Source of the DNA: Vreelandella massiliensis
GTDB lineage: Bacteria; Pseudomonadota; Gammaproteobacteria; Pseudomonadales; Halomonadaceae
Assembly: GCF_900155385.1 (NCBI RefSeq)
Contig: NZ_LT699745.1
Span: 321,578 to 385,577, forward strand
Length of the DNA stretch: 64,000 bases
Direction: 5' to 3'
The notes beneath the pieces were generated by a model, which searched no databases, was not told the origin of the DNA, and saw only the letters and a program-made list of their open reading frames with translations. The number at the start of each line of letters is the position of its first letter. Position 1 is the first letter of the stretch. Of the stretch, positions 43,357 through 52,289 are shown in pieces. The translations under genes were made by a program, and so were the position numbers.

Positions 43357-44574
43357 CTAAGCGGATGACCGGGGGTTGAGCCCTTGGCTGTGAGTTGTCT
43401 CGTACAGCTGCCAGTCGTTTGAGGTAATAGGCTTGGCGCCCTGCTCGGTGACGACGACCGTATCGCTGAGCCCCACACCCCACTGCCCCGGCACGCGCAG
43501 ACAAAGCGGCAGGTGAAAGACCATATTGGTTTCAAAAGTGCGCTTTTGCCCTTGGGCAATGTAGCCGGTGCCCTCTACCCAGCTGGGCGGGAACTGTGCC
43601 CCCACCGCGTAACCAAACACCCCCGAGAAAAACAGCCGCTCACGCTGCGGCGCGAGCAGGGCATCGGCGGCGCGCGCGGCGTCATCGAAGGTATTGCCGG
43701 GACGCAGGGTGCTGCAGAGCGACTCAAACAGGGCACGGCAAAGATCACGGGTGGCCACCAAGTCAGCGTTGGGGCGACCTGTGACGGCGGTGCGCATCAT
43801 GGGTGCGGTATAGCGTTGATAAGCGGCGCCGAACTCCAAAAATACCGGCTCATTCGGCTGAATCACGCGCCGCTTATGGTTGACGTGAATGATCCCAATT
43901 CGCGGCCCGCTGGTGACAATCGGCTGCAGGCTCATAAACTCGCTGCCGTTTTCCAGCAGCGCTTGCGCGCCGGCGGCGGCCACCTGGTTATCGCTGATGC
44001 CAGGGCGGATTACCGCCATGGCCGCCTCCAGTCCGGCGGCGGTGATGCGCGCGCTCTCTTGCAGCATGTCGAGTTCGGCCGCGCTTTTGACGATGCGAAT
44101 CGCATCCAGCAGATCACCCGCCTCGCAGAAGCGCGCTCTGCCTAACACATTCGCCAACGCCTCCATCACGCCAACGCGAAGGCCGCCGCTGCCGCCATCG
44201 ATGCCAATTCGCCCACACGCCGCCAGCATGTCGGCGAGAGGCGTGGTGATTTCATCCGGGCTTTCCCAGCGATAGCCGATAATCTCGTCCACTCGGGCGG
44301 TGACCACCGCCGCCCCAGTCTCAATCGACGCCACTTGCAGCACCAAGCGCTCCGGGGTGCAGACCAAGCAGGCGTGCACCGAGACCTCAAAGGTGTGATA
44401 GCCGCTTAGGTAGTTGATATCGGCCGGGTCGGTCAGCAGCAGCGCATCGAACCCGCGATGGGACATGGCTTGGCGTACCTTCGACACGCGCTGTTGATAC
44501 TCTGAGGCAGCAAAGGGCAGCTCGCTTTGGGCTAACGACGCGGCCAGGGCGTCACGGTACTGGTGGTAGTCCAT
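43357..44574 (-). CDS. M24 metallopeptidase-fold hydrolase (Xaa-Pro peptidase/ectoine hydrolase-like)
   Basis: The 405-aa product starts at ATG 44574 (GGAGGTAATGACA); ATG 44580 is too close to the Shine-Dalgarno. It has a creatinase-type N-domain (FDALLLTDPADINYLSGYHT) and a pita-bread C-domain (FMSLQPIVTSGPRIGIIHVN, FLEFGAAYQRYTAPMMRT, GVGLSDTVVVTEQGAKPITS). The canonical metal DxD is replaced by EFGAAYQRY, as in ectoine hydrolase DoeA and creatinase-like members that do not need metal. Ectoine hydrolysis is therefore plausible in this halophile, but no other ectoine genes are adjacent. Confidence 0.8.
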   Translation of the reverse strand: MDYHQYRDALAASLAQSELPFAASEYQQRVSKVRQAMSHRGFDALLLTDPADINYLSGYHTFEVSVHACLVCTPERLVLQVASIETGAAVVTARVDEIIGYRWESPDEITTPLADMLAACGRIGIDGGSGGLRVGVMEALANVLGRARFCEAGDLLDAIRIVKSAAELDMLQESARITAAGLEAAMAVIRPGISDNQVAAAGAQALLENGSEFMSLQPIVTSGPRIGIIHVNHKRRVIQPNEPVFLEFGAAYQRYTAPMMRTAVTGRPNADLVATRDLCRALFESLCSTLRPGNTFDDAARAADALLAPQRERLFFSGVFGYAVGAQFPPSWVEGTGYIAQGQKRTFETNMVFHLPLCLRVPGQWGVGLSDTVVVTEQGAKPITSNDWQLYETTHSQGLNPRSSA

Positions 44575-44615
44575 TGTCATTACCTCCGAGAGTGGTCAAG
44601 TCCGTATAGGCGCCC

Positions 44616-45227
44616 TCAATGGCCCCAAGCGTATCCGTTTCGCGGGGTTAGCTGGTCACGGTAATCGATGTCCAAGGCGGCGTTGGGCAGGGGGCATTCA
44701 TAAACAGGAAAGGCCGACTCATACAGCACCGCCTTCGCCCCCTGATCTCCGCTGAGCCGTTTTAATCGCGGGAAACTTTTGCGCCCGAAGATCGCCGGCA
44801 CGCCCCGTCTCCCCTGATAAAAAGCGCAGACAATCGCGTGCCCGTCGCTATTGTGTTGGTTGAAGGTGGCCAACAAGCGCGCCAGGTCACGGCGCTCAAG
44901 CGCGACCTGATCCGCGAGTAGCACCAGCACGGCAGCGTAATCGGCTTCCAGCGCGTGAATGCCGGTGACCAACGAGGCCGCCAGCCCATCGGACCAGCGG
45001 TCGGCGTAAAGGAAGGAAGCGCCGGATAGCTCCCCCCTCTCCTTCGCCGCCATGAGCGCTTGATGCCAAGCGCCGCTCACCACGTAAACATCCTCAGGGA
45101 GCCATTCGCCAGCCTGGTCGATGCGTTGCTGAAGCATGGGGCGACCGCCCACGTCCGCCAGCAGCTTGCAGCCGCCAAAGCGTGAGCTGGCGCCAGCGGC
45201 CATGATAAGGGCAGCCATGGGTTTCAT
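44616..45227 (-). CDS. MocA-like nucleotidyltransferase (molybdenum cofactor)
   Basis: The 203-aa protein has the NTP-transferase signature LIMAAGASSRFGGCKLLADV and the later DQVALERRDLARLL. MocA makes molybdopterin cytosine dinucleotide for xanthine-oxidase-family enzymes. Its start overlaps the xdhC stop (ATGA), and it is the last gene of the molybdenum hydroxylase operon. Confidence 0.87.
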   Translation of the reverse strand: MKPMAALIMAAGASSRFGGCKLLADVGGRPMLQQRIDQAGEWLPEDVYVVSGAWHQALMAAKERGELSGASFLYADRWSDGLAASLVTGIHALEADYAAVLVLLADQVALERRDLARLLATFNQHNSDGHAIVCAFYQGRRGVPAIFGRKSFPRLKRLSGDQGAKAVLYESAFPVYECPLPNAALDIDYRDQLTPRNGYAWGH

Positions 45228-46219
45228 AGCTCTGAAAGCGCCCGCCCTCGTCTTACCCGCACGATATCCGCCATGATGGCCAGGGCGATCTCTACCGGCG
45301 TCTTGCTGCCAAGGTCCAGGCCGATGGGCATGTGAATACGCGCGATCTCGGCGTCGGTCAGCCCGCCCGTTCGGCGTAGCCGCTCGGCCCGAAGCTGCGT
45401 CGTTCGCCTTGAGCCCATCACGCCAATATAGCGGGCGGGGGTTTTGACCGCCTCCATGATGGCCAAATCGTCGATGCGCGGGTCGTGGGTGACGGCCACC
45501 ACCGCCGTTGACGGCGTACAGGCATCGGGGGTGGCGATGTAGCGCGAAGGGAGCTGGGGAATAAAGTCGACCCCCGCCGGGAGTGACATCTGCCGGGTGA
45601 CCTCCTCGCGGGGGTCACAAAGCACCACTTGGTAGCCGAGGCTAAGGGCAAAATCGGCACAGGCCGCCGCCACCGTCGAGTAGCCTGCTAGGATCAACTT
45701 GGCGATGGGGCCAATACGCACCTTAATGACCTCTTCGCCCTCCTGCCACGCCACGCGCGGCCCGGTCGGCTCAATCTCCGCCAGCCAGCTTTTGCCATCG
45801 GTCAAGCGGATATGCCGCGCGCGCTCCTGCTCGCCCGAAAGCGACGCCTTGAGTTGCTCAAGGTGAGTCAGGTTTTCGGGCGTCGCGGCCAGCCGCTCCA
45901 CCAAGACATCGAGAATGCCGCCGCAAGGCAGGCGAACCGGCGCACCCTCGACGGCATCGTGTTGGTCGCCATAGCGGACGATGACCGCCGGCAGCTCGTA
46001 CTCGCCGGCGGATAGGCGCGCCAGAAAGTCCTCCTCAACGCAGCCCCCCGAGAGCGACCCTACATGCTCGCCTTCCGCATTAGCGACCATGAGCGAGCCG
46101 GGCTCCCGGGGAGACGAGCCAAAGGTGGCAATCACGGTGCAGAGCCATACCGTTTCGCCGCGTTGCTGCCACTCAATGGCTTGCTCCACCACCTGATAAT
46201 CCAGACGCTGCATGGGCAT
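45224..46219 (-). CDS. XdhC family maturation protein
   Basis: With ATG 46219, which overlaps the large-subunit stop as ATGA, the protein has 331 aa. It has the XdhC N-terminal domain (VIATFGSSPREPGSLMVANA, LSGGCVEEDFLARL, VRLPCGGILDVLVE) and the XdhC C-terminal Rossmann domain (GYQVVLCDPREEVTRQ, VVAVTHDPRIDDLAIMEAV, YIGVMGSRRTTQLRAERL, PIGLDLGSKTPVEIALAIMA). XdhC proteins bind the molybdenum cofactor, promote sulfuration and insert it into the large subunit encoded just upstream. Confidence 0.92.
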   Translation of the reverse strand: MPMQRLDYQVVEQAIEWQQRGETVWLCTVIATFGSSPREPGSLMVANAEGEHVGSLSGGCVEEDFLARLSAGEYELPAVIVRYGDQHDAVEGAPVRLPCGGILDVLVERLAATPENLTHLEQLKASLSGEQERARHIRLTDGKSWLAEIEPTGPRVAWQEGEEVIKVRIGPIAKLILAGYSTVAAACADFALSLGYQVVLCDPREEVTRQMSLPAGVDFIPQLPSRYIATPDACTPSTAVVAVTHDPRIDDLAIMEAVKTPARYIGVMGSRRTTQLRAERLRRTGGLTDAEIARIHMPIGLDLGSKTPVEIALAIMADIVRVRRGRALSEL

Positions 46220-48564
46220 CAGCTCAGCTGGTTGCCAACGGGAAGGCGCCGGATACGTTTCCCGGTGGCGGCAAAGAGGGCGTTGCAAAGCGCCGGCGCC
46301 ACCGGGGGAAAGCCCGGCTCACCGACACCGCCCATGGCCTCGTTGGGGTTATCGATCAGGTGCACATGGAGCTCTTTTGGTGCATTGGGCATGCGGGGTA
46401 TCAGGTACGTATCGAAGTTGTCCTGCTGGGCGACGCCATTTTCGAAGGTCACTTCGCTTTGCAGGGCGACGCCAATGCCCATCACCACCGAGCCCTCCAT
46501 CTGCGCCCGGATACGCTCGGGGTTCGCTTGAGGGCCGCAGTCGAAGGCGATGTCCGCCCGGTGGATGGTCACTTCCCCTTCATTGTTCACTTCGACGTCA
46601 AAGACAACGGCGGTGTAAGAGACAAAGCTGTGGTGGAAGGCAAGACCGAGACCCCGTCCGTCGCCGGTTTCGCGCCCCCAGCCCGCTTCATCGGTGGCGC
46701 GCTCGATCACCCGGCGCATGCGGGCCACGTCAATGGGATAGAGGGCAGGGTCTTCACCGTAGTTCCAGCCATCGCCCACGGTCAGGTTGTGTATCTCCCG
46801 ATCCGGCCCCAGCAGTTCCAGCACATAGTCCCGGTGGTCCCTACCGGCCTCGACGGCAAGCTCATGGGCGAAGCTCTGAATCGCCCAGGCGTGAGGCAGG
46901 TTATACACCGAGCGGAACCAGCCGATACGCACATGGGCCGATGCCGGCGGGTTCTCCAGCCGAATCGCCGGAATATCGAACGGCATGGTGTTGAAGCCCA
47001 TCCCCAGCTCGAACTCCTGCTTATGCTCGGGGTCCGGGGCAAACAGCGAGGCGATACTGGGTGAGAGGGTGCGGTGGCGCCAGCTGGTCGCTTTGCCCTC
47101 GCTGTCCAAGCCCGCTTCCAGGTGGTCGACGGAGACCGCGTGGAAGTAGGCGTGCTGAATATCGTCTTCCCGCGACCACTGCAGCTTGATGGGCCGGCCC
47201 TCGAACGCCTTCGCCACTCGGGCTGCCTCGATCACGAAATCGGGTTTCGACTTGCGCCCGAAGCCCCCGCCGAGCAGGGTTTGGTGAACGGTGACGTTCT
47301 CTACGTCCATCGCAAGCTCCCCCGCGATGCCCTCTCGGGTCGCCCGGGGGTTCTGAACCGGCGCCCAGGCTTCGGCCTTGCCGTCCTTGATTCGCACCAC
47401 CGCCACCGGCGGCTCCATGGGCGACTGCGCCATATGGGGCATGTAATAGGTGGCCGACACCCGTTTGTCAGCCTCTTGCAGAGCGGTCTCGACATCGCCG
47501 GTCTGACGAACGACCTTACCGGGGGATTGCGCCACCTGCTCCAGGGCCTCACGGTAGGCATCGGAAGTGTAGTCGGCATTATCGCCCGCCGCGTCCAAGT
47601 CCCACTCGATCTTAAGCGCCCGGCGACCTTCCATGGCGGCCCAGGTGTTGCTCGCCACCACGACCACGCCCCCGAGCGGGTTGAACGCCCCGGGCGGGTC
47701 GACGCCTTCAATGCGCAATACCTTGTTCACGCCAGTAACGTTCAACGCCTCGCTATCATCGACGCTTTTGACCTTCGCGCCATAAACCGGCGGACGGGCC
47801 ACCACCGCGTAGAGGGTGTCCTCTAGGTCCACATCGGCCCCGAAAATCGCCTGGCCGGTGACGATGTCTTCGCCATCGATAGCTTTGGGATAGGCGGATT
47901 TGAGCTCGCCGTTGATCAGGCCGGACTCCTTGCCGATAAAGCGCAGTTCGCTATCGGCCTTGAGCACCAGGGCGTCGCGATTGGGCACTTCCAGCTCGCG
48001 CGCGGCGCTGGCAAGTTCGCCAAAGCCAAGCTCACGGCCCGAGGCGGGATGCACCACCTTATGGACCTCGGCCCGCACCTCGTGGACCGGCACCTCCCAC
48101 TGGTTGGCCGCGGCCTGCTCAAGCATCTGTCTTGCGGCGGCGGCCGCTCGGCGCATGGGGTCATACCAGTGGCGCATGCTGCGGGAGCCATCGGTATTCT
48201 GGTTACCGTACTTCTCCTGATTCGCCTCCGCCTGCTGCGCCCGCACCTGATCCCAATCCGCGCCTAGCTCGTCGGCCGCCACCATCACAAGGCTGGTGCG
48301 GATGCCCTGGCCCATCTCGGCCCGGTTATTGACGATGGTGACCACGCCATCGGTGTCGATATGGATAAACACATTGGGGTCATCCACCCAGCCCCCGGGC
48401 ATGGCGCCGGCGCCAAACTGCGCCTGTTGATTGGCAAAGCCGAGATCCCAGCGGGCGGCGAGCAGCAGGGCCGAGCCCGCCGCCATGCCTTTCAAAAGAT
48501 TACGGCGGCTGACATTGGCGAGCAGCAAGGTATCGTTTAACGGCGTCTCGTTTGATCGGCTCAT
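46219..48564 (-). CDS. Molybdopterin-binding large subunit, xanthine dehydrogenase family (IorB-like)
   Basis: The 781-aa protein begins with a twin-arginine-type signal (VSRRNLLKGMAAGSALLLAA, Arg20-Arg21), so it is probably folded and exported to the periplasm. Moco-binding blocks include NNRAEMGQGIRTSLVMVAAD, LLGGGFGRKSKPDFVIEAA, RPIKLQWSREDD, RIGWFRSVYNLPHAWAIQSF and GVGEPGFPPVAPALCNALFA with the catalytic Glu. This layout matches isoquinoline 1-oxidoreductase beta and membrane aldehyde dehydrogenases. It pairs with the [2Fe-2S] subunit encoded upstream with a 4-base overlap. Confidence 0.92.
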   Translation of the reverse strand: MSRSNETPLNDTLLLANVSRRNLLKGMAAGSALLLAARWDLGFANQQAQFGAGAMPGGWVDDPNVFIHIDTDGVVTIVNNRAEMGQGIRTSLVMVAADELGADWDQVRAQQAEANQEKYGNQNTDGSRSMRHWYDPMRRAAAAARQMLEQAAANQWEVPVHEVRAEVHKVVHPASGRELGFGELASAARELEVPNRDALVLKADSELRFIGKESGLINGELKSAYPKAIDGEDIVTGQAIFGADVDLEDTLYAVVARPPVYGAKVKSVDDSEALNVTGVNKVLRIEGVDPPGAFNPLGGVVVVASNTWAAMEGRRALKIEWDLDAAGDNADYTSDAYREALEQVAQSPGKVVRQTGDVETALQEADKRVSATYYMPHMAQSPMEPPVAVVRIKDGKAEAWAPVQNPRATREGIAGELAMDVENVTVHQTLLGGGFGRKSKPDFVIEAARVAKAFEGRPIKLQWSREDDIQHAYFHAVSVDHLEAGLDSEGKATSWRHRTLSPSIASLFAPDPEHKQEFELGMGFNTMPFDIPAIRLENPPASAHVRIGWFRSVYNLPHAWAIQSFAHELAVEAGRDHRDYVLELLGPDREIHNLTVGDGWNYGEDPALYPIDVARMRRVIERATDEAGWGRETGDGRGLGLAFHHSFVSYTAVVFDVEVNNEGEVTIHRADIAFDCGPQANPERIRAQMEGSVVMGIGVALQSEVTFENGVAQQDNFDTYLIPRMPNAPKELHVHLIDNPNEAMGGVGEPGFPPVAPALCNALFAATGKRIRRLPVGNQLS

Positions 48565-49025
48565 GAGTTGGCCTCCTGGGTTGAGGCACGCTCAATGGCC
48601 GCCAGAATGCGGTTATAGGTGCCGCAGCGGCAGAGGTTGCCTGCCATGGCCTCGACAATTTCCTGGGTTTGTGGCGCCGGTGTCTGCTTCAAAAGCGCCG
48701 TGGCGTTCATGATCTGGCCGCCCTGGCAGTAGCCGCACTGCGCCACGCCTAAGTCCAGCCACGCCTGTTGGACTCTCTTGCCGACGGCGTCATCGGCCAT
48801 CGCCTCGATCGTGGTGATATCGCTCCCCTGGACCGTGGCAACGGGCGTCACGCAGGAGCGTGTCGCCTCACCATCGACATGAACGGTGCAAGCACCGCAC
48901 TGGGCGATACCGCAGCCAAACTTGGTGCCTTTCATTCCCACCACATCGCGAATGGCCCAAAGCAGGGGCATATCGCCGGGAATATCCAGCTCGTGCTGCT
49001 CTCCATTGATAGTCAGGTTAATCAT
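48561..49025 (-). CDS. [2Fe-2S]-binding small subunit, xanthine dehydrogenase family (IorA-like)
   Basis: ATG 49025 with GGAGATAATA upstream gives 154 aa. It has both cluster motifs: plant-type GCGIAQCGACTVHVDG plus Cys in TRSCVTPV, and C-terminal AQCGYCQGGQIM and GNLCRCGTYNRI. It passes electrons from the Moco subunit to an acceptor. No FAD subunit is in the operon, consistent with the two-subunit periplasmic type that uses a cytochrome. Confidence 0.95.
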   Translation of the reverse strand: MINLTINGEQHELDIPGDMPLLWAIRDVVGMKGTKFGCGIAQCGACTVHVDGEATRSCVTPVATVQGSDITTIEAMADDAVGKRVQQAWLDLGVAQCGYCQGGQIMNATALLKQTPAPQTQEIVEAMAGNLCRCGTYNRILAAIERASTQEANS

Positions 49026-49279
49026 TATTATCTCCGATCCTTCATTTGAATGGGTACATGCCTGATCGGGCCATCCCGCCAAATATTCTTGAGTCTAGTC
49101 GCGGTGCGCGCGCTCTACCATTTTTCACCACGACGCGGACATAAACGCGTTCGTTTTTGCCGCCAACGTCAAACGCCACTCCCGCACAGGGCGGCAAAAA
49201 TTGAACTAAGGTGAGGAAACTAGTTGAGAGAAAGCGACTAAATCGCCATCCGATCACCTGCAGCAGATAGGAGAACAAT

Positions 49280-50515
49280 TTGAGCCATTTTTTTACCCTC
49301 TGGCATGAAGCCGCCACCACCAGCCTCGGCTTTTTCTGGATGGCGCTATGGGCGTTCGTGCTCGGCTATATCATCAGCAGCCTCATCCAAGTACTGGTGA
49401 CCCGGCAACGCATGCAGCAAGCCATGGGTAAGGAGGGGCCGCGCAGCATTGCCCTGGGCACCTTCTTTGGTTTCCTTTCTAGCTCCTGTAGCTTCTCGGC
49501 GCTGGCCACCACGCGGGCGATTTTCAACAAGGGCGCCGGCCTGGCGCCTTCCCTGGCGTTCATGCTCGCCTCCACCAACCTGGTCATCGAGCTTGGGATG
49601 GTGATCGCCGTTTTCCTCGGTTGGCAGTTCGTCGTCGGGGAGTATGTCGGCGGTATTCTGCTAATCCTGGTGACGTGGCTACTGGTGCGTATTACCCGGC
49701 CCCGCCGGCTAGAGGCGCACGCGCGTAAAAAAATGGAGGATGGCGATACCCAGAGCGACGGCGAAGGCAAAAGTTGGAAAGAGAAAATCACCACCCAAGC
49801 GGGCTGGCAGCAGATTGGCCAGACCTACATGATGGAGTGGCAGATGGTCTGGAAGGACGTGCTGATCGGCTTCACCGTCGCCGGGATCATCTCCGCCATG
49901 GTGCCCCAGAGCTTCTTCGAGGCCCTGTTTATGGGCGCGGGCGGCGAGAATGCCGCCAACCCCGGTTTTATCGCGGTACTGGCGCAGACGTTGGTGGGGC
50001 CGCTGGCGGCTTTCTTCACCTTCATCGGCTCCATGGGCAATATCCCGCTGGCCGCCGTGCTGTTTGCTCAGGGGGTGAGCTTCGCCGGCGTGATGGCGTT
50101 TATCTTTTCCGACCTGGTCGTACTGCCCGTGCTCAGAATTAACGCCTCCTACTACGGCTGGAAAATGGCGCTGTATATTCTCGCCCTGATGCTGGTCGGC
50201 ATCGTCAGCGTCTCCCTGGCCATGCATTACGCCCTGGCGCTACTGGGCCTTCTGCCCGACTTCAGTGGTCAGATGACAATGGCAGAGCGGGAGTTTTTCC
50301 AGTGGAACTACCAAAGCGTTCTGAACATCCTCTTCCTGGCCGCGACCGCCGTGCTGGTTGGGTTCTGGCGACAGGGCCAAAAACAGCACGCCCATCACCA
50401 TGAGCATCACGACCACGATCACGGGGGCGCCTCGATGACCGATAAGGTGCTGCGGGTGTTGGTGGTGATCGCGCTGCTCTGGTTGATAGGCGGTATCACC
50501 ATTCCCCTGCTGTAA
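49280..50515 (+). CDS. DUF318/ArsP-like permease with His-rich loop
   Basis: The start is TTG 49280, seven bases after GGAGAACA; the next ATG would remove part of the first helix. The 411-aa protein has about 8-10 hydrophobic helices with two similar halves: GTFFGFLSSSCSFSALATTR and LVGPLAAFFTFIGSMGNIPL. The SSSCSFSA motif is typical of the family that includes the organoarsenical exporter ArsP. Between the last two helices lies HAHHHEHHDHDHGG, a probable metal-binding loop. The substrate (metal, metalloid or other) is unknown. It is divergent from the molybdenum hydroxylase operon. Confidence 0.85.
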   Translation: MSHFFTLWHEAATTSLGFFWMALWAFVLGYIISSLIQVLVTRQRMQQAMGKEGPRSIALGTFFGFLSSSCSFSALATTRAIFNKGAGLAPSLAFMLASTNLVIELGMVIAVFLGWQFVVGEYVGGILLILVTWLLVRITRPRRLEAHARKKMEDGDTQSDGEGKSWKEKITTQAGWQQIGQTYMMEWQMVWKDVLIGFTVAGIISAMVPQSFFEALFMGAGGENAANPGFIAVLAQTLVGPLAAFFTFIGSMGNIPLAAVLFAQGVSFAGVMAFIFSDLVVLPVLRINASYYGWKMALYILALMLVGIVSVSLAMHYALALLGLLPDFSGQMTMAEREFFQWNYQSVLNILFLAATAVLVGFWRQGQKQHAHHHEHHDHDHGGASMTDKVLRVLVVIALLWLIGGITIPLL

Positions 50516-50532
50516 AACGCAAAGCGGCGATC

Positions 50533-51426
50533 TTAGGACAACGCCACGGTACGCAGGCGCGCGGTTAAGCGCTGCAGGAGGCCGCTGCTGTGGCGCCACG
50601 TGTGCCAGTAGAGCGGCACGTGGAGCGCTTGGTCGACGACGCTAATAAGACGACCTGTGCAAAGATGATCCTCCACCTGCATCTGCGGGATCATCCCATA
50701 CCCCACGCCGGCGAGGGCCAACCGTACAAAGCCTTCCGATGAGGGGCAGAGGTGATAGGGAAAGCGCCCGTGGTAGCCACACTGGGCCAGGAAGCGGTGC
50801 TGCAACTGATCGTGCGGGCCGTAGACGATGGCCGGCGCTCGCGCCAGGGCGGCATCGTTGACGCCGCGGGCAAAGTAGCGCTCACGGTAAGCCGGGGTGG
50901 AGAGCGGGTAGTAGCACATCTCGCCTAGCGGCTCGCAGCGCGCGCCGGCCATCGGCTGCGGTGTGGCGCAGAGGCAGGCGGCCACGTCGCCGGCGCAGAG
51001 GCAGGCGGCCACGTCGCCGTCGCGCATCCGTTTAAGGCCGACCTCCTGATCCTCCACCACCATATCCAGCAGCACGCCCTCCTCCTGACACAGCGGCGCC
51101 ACGGTATCGGCCCACCAGGTGGCCAAACTGTCGGCGTTGATGGCGATCCGCAGCCGCGTGGCCGGCTCGTCAAGGGTGGGCAGCGACTCACGCAGATCGC
51201 GCTCCAGCAGCACCACCTGCTGGTAGTGGGTCAGCAGTTTCTGCCCCGCCGGGGTAGGGGCAAGGTGCGGATGGCGTACCAACACCGGGTGCCCGAGCCG
51301 CACTTCCAGGGTTTTGATGCGCTGCGAGATCGCCGACTGCGAGATGCCGAGCACCTCCCCCGCGCGTTCAAAGCCGTCGCACTCCACCACCGTGGCGAGC
51401 GCCTGCAGCAGCTTATAGTCGAGCAC
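50533..51426 (-). CDS. argP: LysR-family regulator ArgP with 9-residue internal duplication
   Basis: The 297-aa protein has an N-terminal winged HTH (ALATVVECDGFERAGEVLGI, SQSAISQRIKTLEVRLGHPV) and a LysR effector domain with ADSLATWW, as in ArgP/IciA, the lysine/arginine-responsive activator of argO. Residues GDVAACLCA occur twice in tandem, encoded by an exact 27-bp repeat (50965-50991 and 50992-51018). ArgP elsewhere has one copy. Divergence from argO and the shared palindrome between them support the assignment. Confidence 0.9.
   Translation of the reverse strand: MLDYKLLQALATVVECDGFERAGEVLGISQSAISQRIKTLEVRLGHPVLVRHPHLAPTPAGQKLLTHYQQVVLLERDLRESLPTLDEPATRLRIAINADSLATWWADTVAPLCQEEGVLLDMVVEDQEVGLKRMRDGDVAACLCAGDVAACLCATPQPMAGARCEPLGEMCYYPLSTPAYRERYFARGVNDAALARAPAIVYGPHDQLQHRFLAQCGYHGRFPYHLCPSSEGFVRLALAGVGYGMIPQMQVEDHLCTGRLISVVDQALHVPLYWHTWRHSSGLLQRLTARLRTVALS
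50965..51018. repeat. Exact 27-bp tandem duplication inside argP
   Basis: Bases 50965-50991 are repeated perfectly at 50992-51018, adding nine codons in frame (GDVAACLCA). Both copies are identical, so the duplication is recent or an assembly error. Confidence 0.9.
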
Positions 51427-51450
51427 TGCGTCTCCTTTTCATAAGCAAAG

Positions 51451-51470
51451 CTAATACAGCATTAGTATTA
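51451..51470. promoter_or_regulatory. Candidate ArgP operator between argP and argO
   Basis: CTAAT-N5-ATTAG (51451-51465) overlaps TAATAC-N7-GTATTA (51452-51470). Such interrupted dyads with LysR spacing in the divergent argP/argO interval are the expected regulator site. The argP ATG is 24 bases away. Confidence 0.55.
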
Positions 51471-51540
51471 TGATTTTTCTCCATACATGCCAGCCGGTAA
51501 GCTGCGCCTTCGACAACCTGACGGCACACGGAGGCGTTTT

Positions 51541-52155
51541 ATGTGGGAGAGCTATCTCACCGGATTAGTGGTATGCGGCGGTATCATCATGGCGATTGGC
51601 GCGCAGAATGCGTACGTGCTCGGCGTGGCCGTTAGGCGCGAGCACCACTGGTGGTCGGCGGGGCTGTGTATCAGCGCCGATATTGCCCTGCTGAGCTTGG
51701 GTATGTTCGGCGTGGGGGCGCTGCTCATGGCGCTGCCGAGCGCCATGGAAGTGATGCGCTGGCTGGGGGTTGCCTTTCTCAGCTACTTGGCCGCGCTGGC
51801 GCTCTACCGCGCCGCCTATGGTCGCCAGGGGCTAGACGCCGACACCCAGCGCGATCGCAGTGTCGCCCAGGTGCTGCTGGCCACGCTCGCCGTCACCGTG
51901 CTCAACCCGCAGGTCTACCTGGACACGCTGCTGCTTATTCCCGCCATTGGTGCCCAGCAGGAGAGCGCCCCGACCTTCGTCGCCGGCGCCGTGACGGCCT
52001 CCATTGGCTGGTTCTGTCTGCTCGCCTGGGGCGGGGCGGCGCTCTCCCCCTGGCTCTCCCGCCCGGTCGCGTGGCGCACGATCGACGGCGTGATCGGCGT
52101 TATGATGGCTGTGATCGCGATAAAGCTGGCACTGGGGAGCACGCTAATGGCATAG
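51541..52155 (+). CDS. argO: LysE/ArgO family basic amino acid exporter
   Basis: From ATG 51541 (GGAGGCGTTTT) the product has 204 aa and about six helices. It shows IIMAIGAQNAYVLGVAVRRE and the conserved LAVTVLNPQVYLDTLLLI of the LysE family. It exports arginine, lysine or analogues such as canavanine, under ArgP control. The divergent argP neighbour supports this. Confidence 0.9.
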   Translation: MWESYLTGLVVCGGIIMAIGAQNAYVLGVAVRREHHWWSAGLCISADIALLSLGMFGVGALLMALPSAMEVMRWLGVAFLSYLAALALYRAAYGRQGLDADTQRDRSVAQVLLATLAVTVLNPQVYLDTLLLIPAIGAQQESAPTFVAGAVTASIGWFCLLAWGGAALSPWLSRPVAWRTIDGVIGVMMAVIAIKLALGSTLMA

Positions 52156-52289
52156 AGCGTAGGCGTAACGATGGCAAAAAATCCTTAGGGCGGTGCTTGT
52201 TGTAGTATGGGGAGAGAACGTTCAGGCTGGTCATTCCCACTGGCGAATCCACCTAACAGCTTAAGTCTTTATACCCATAAGGATTGTCG

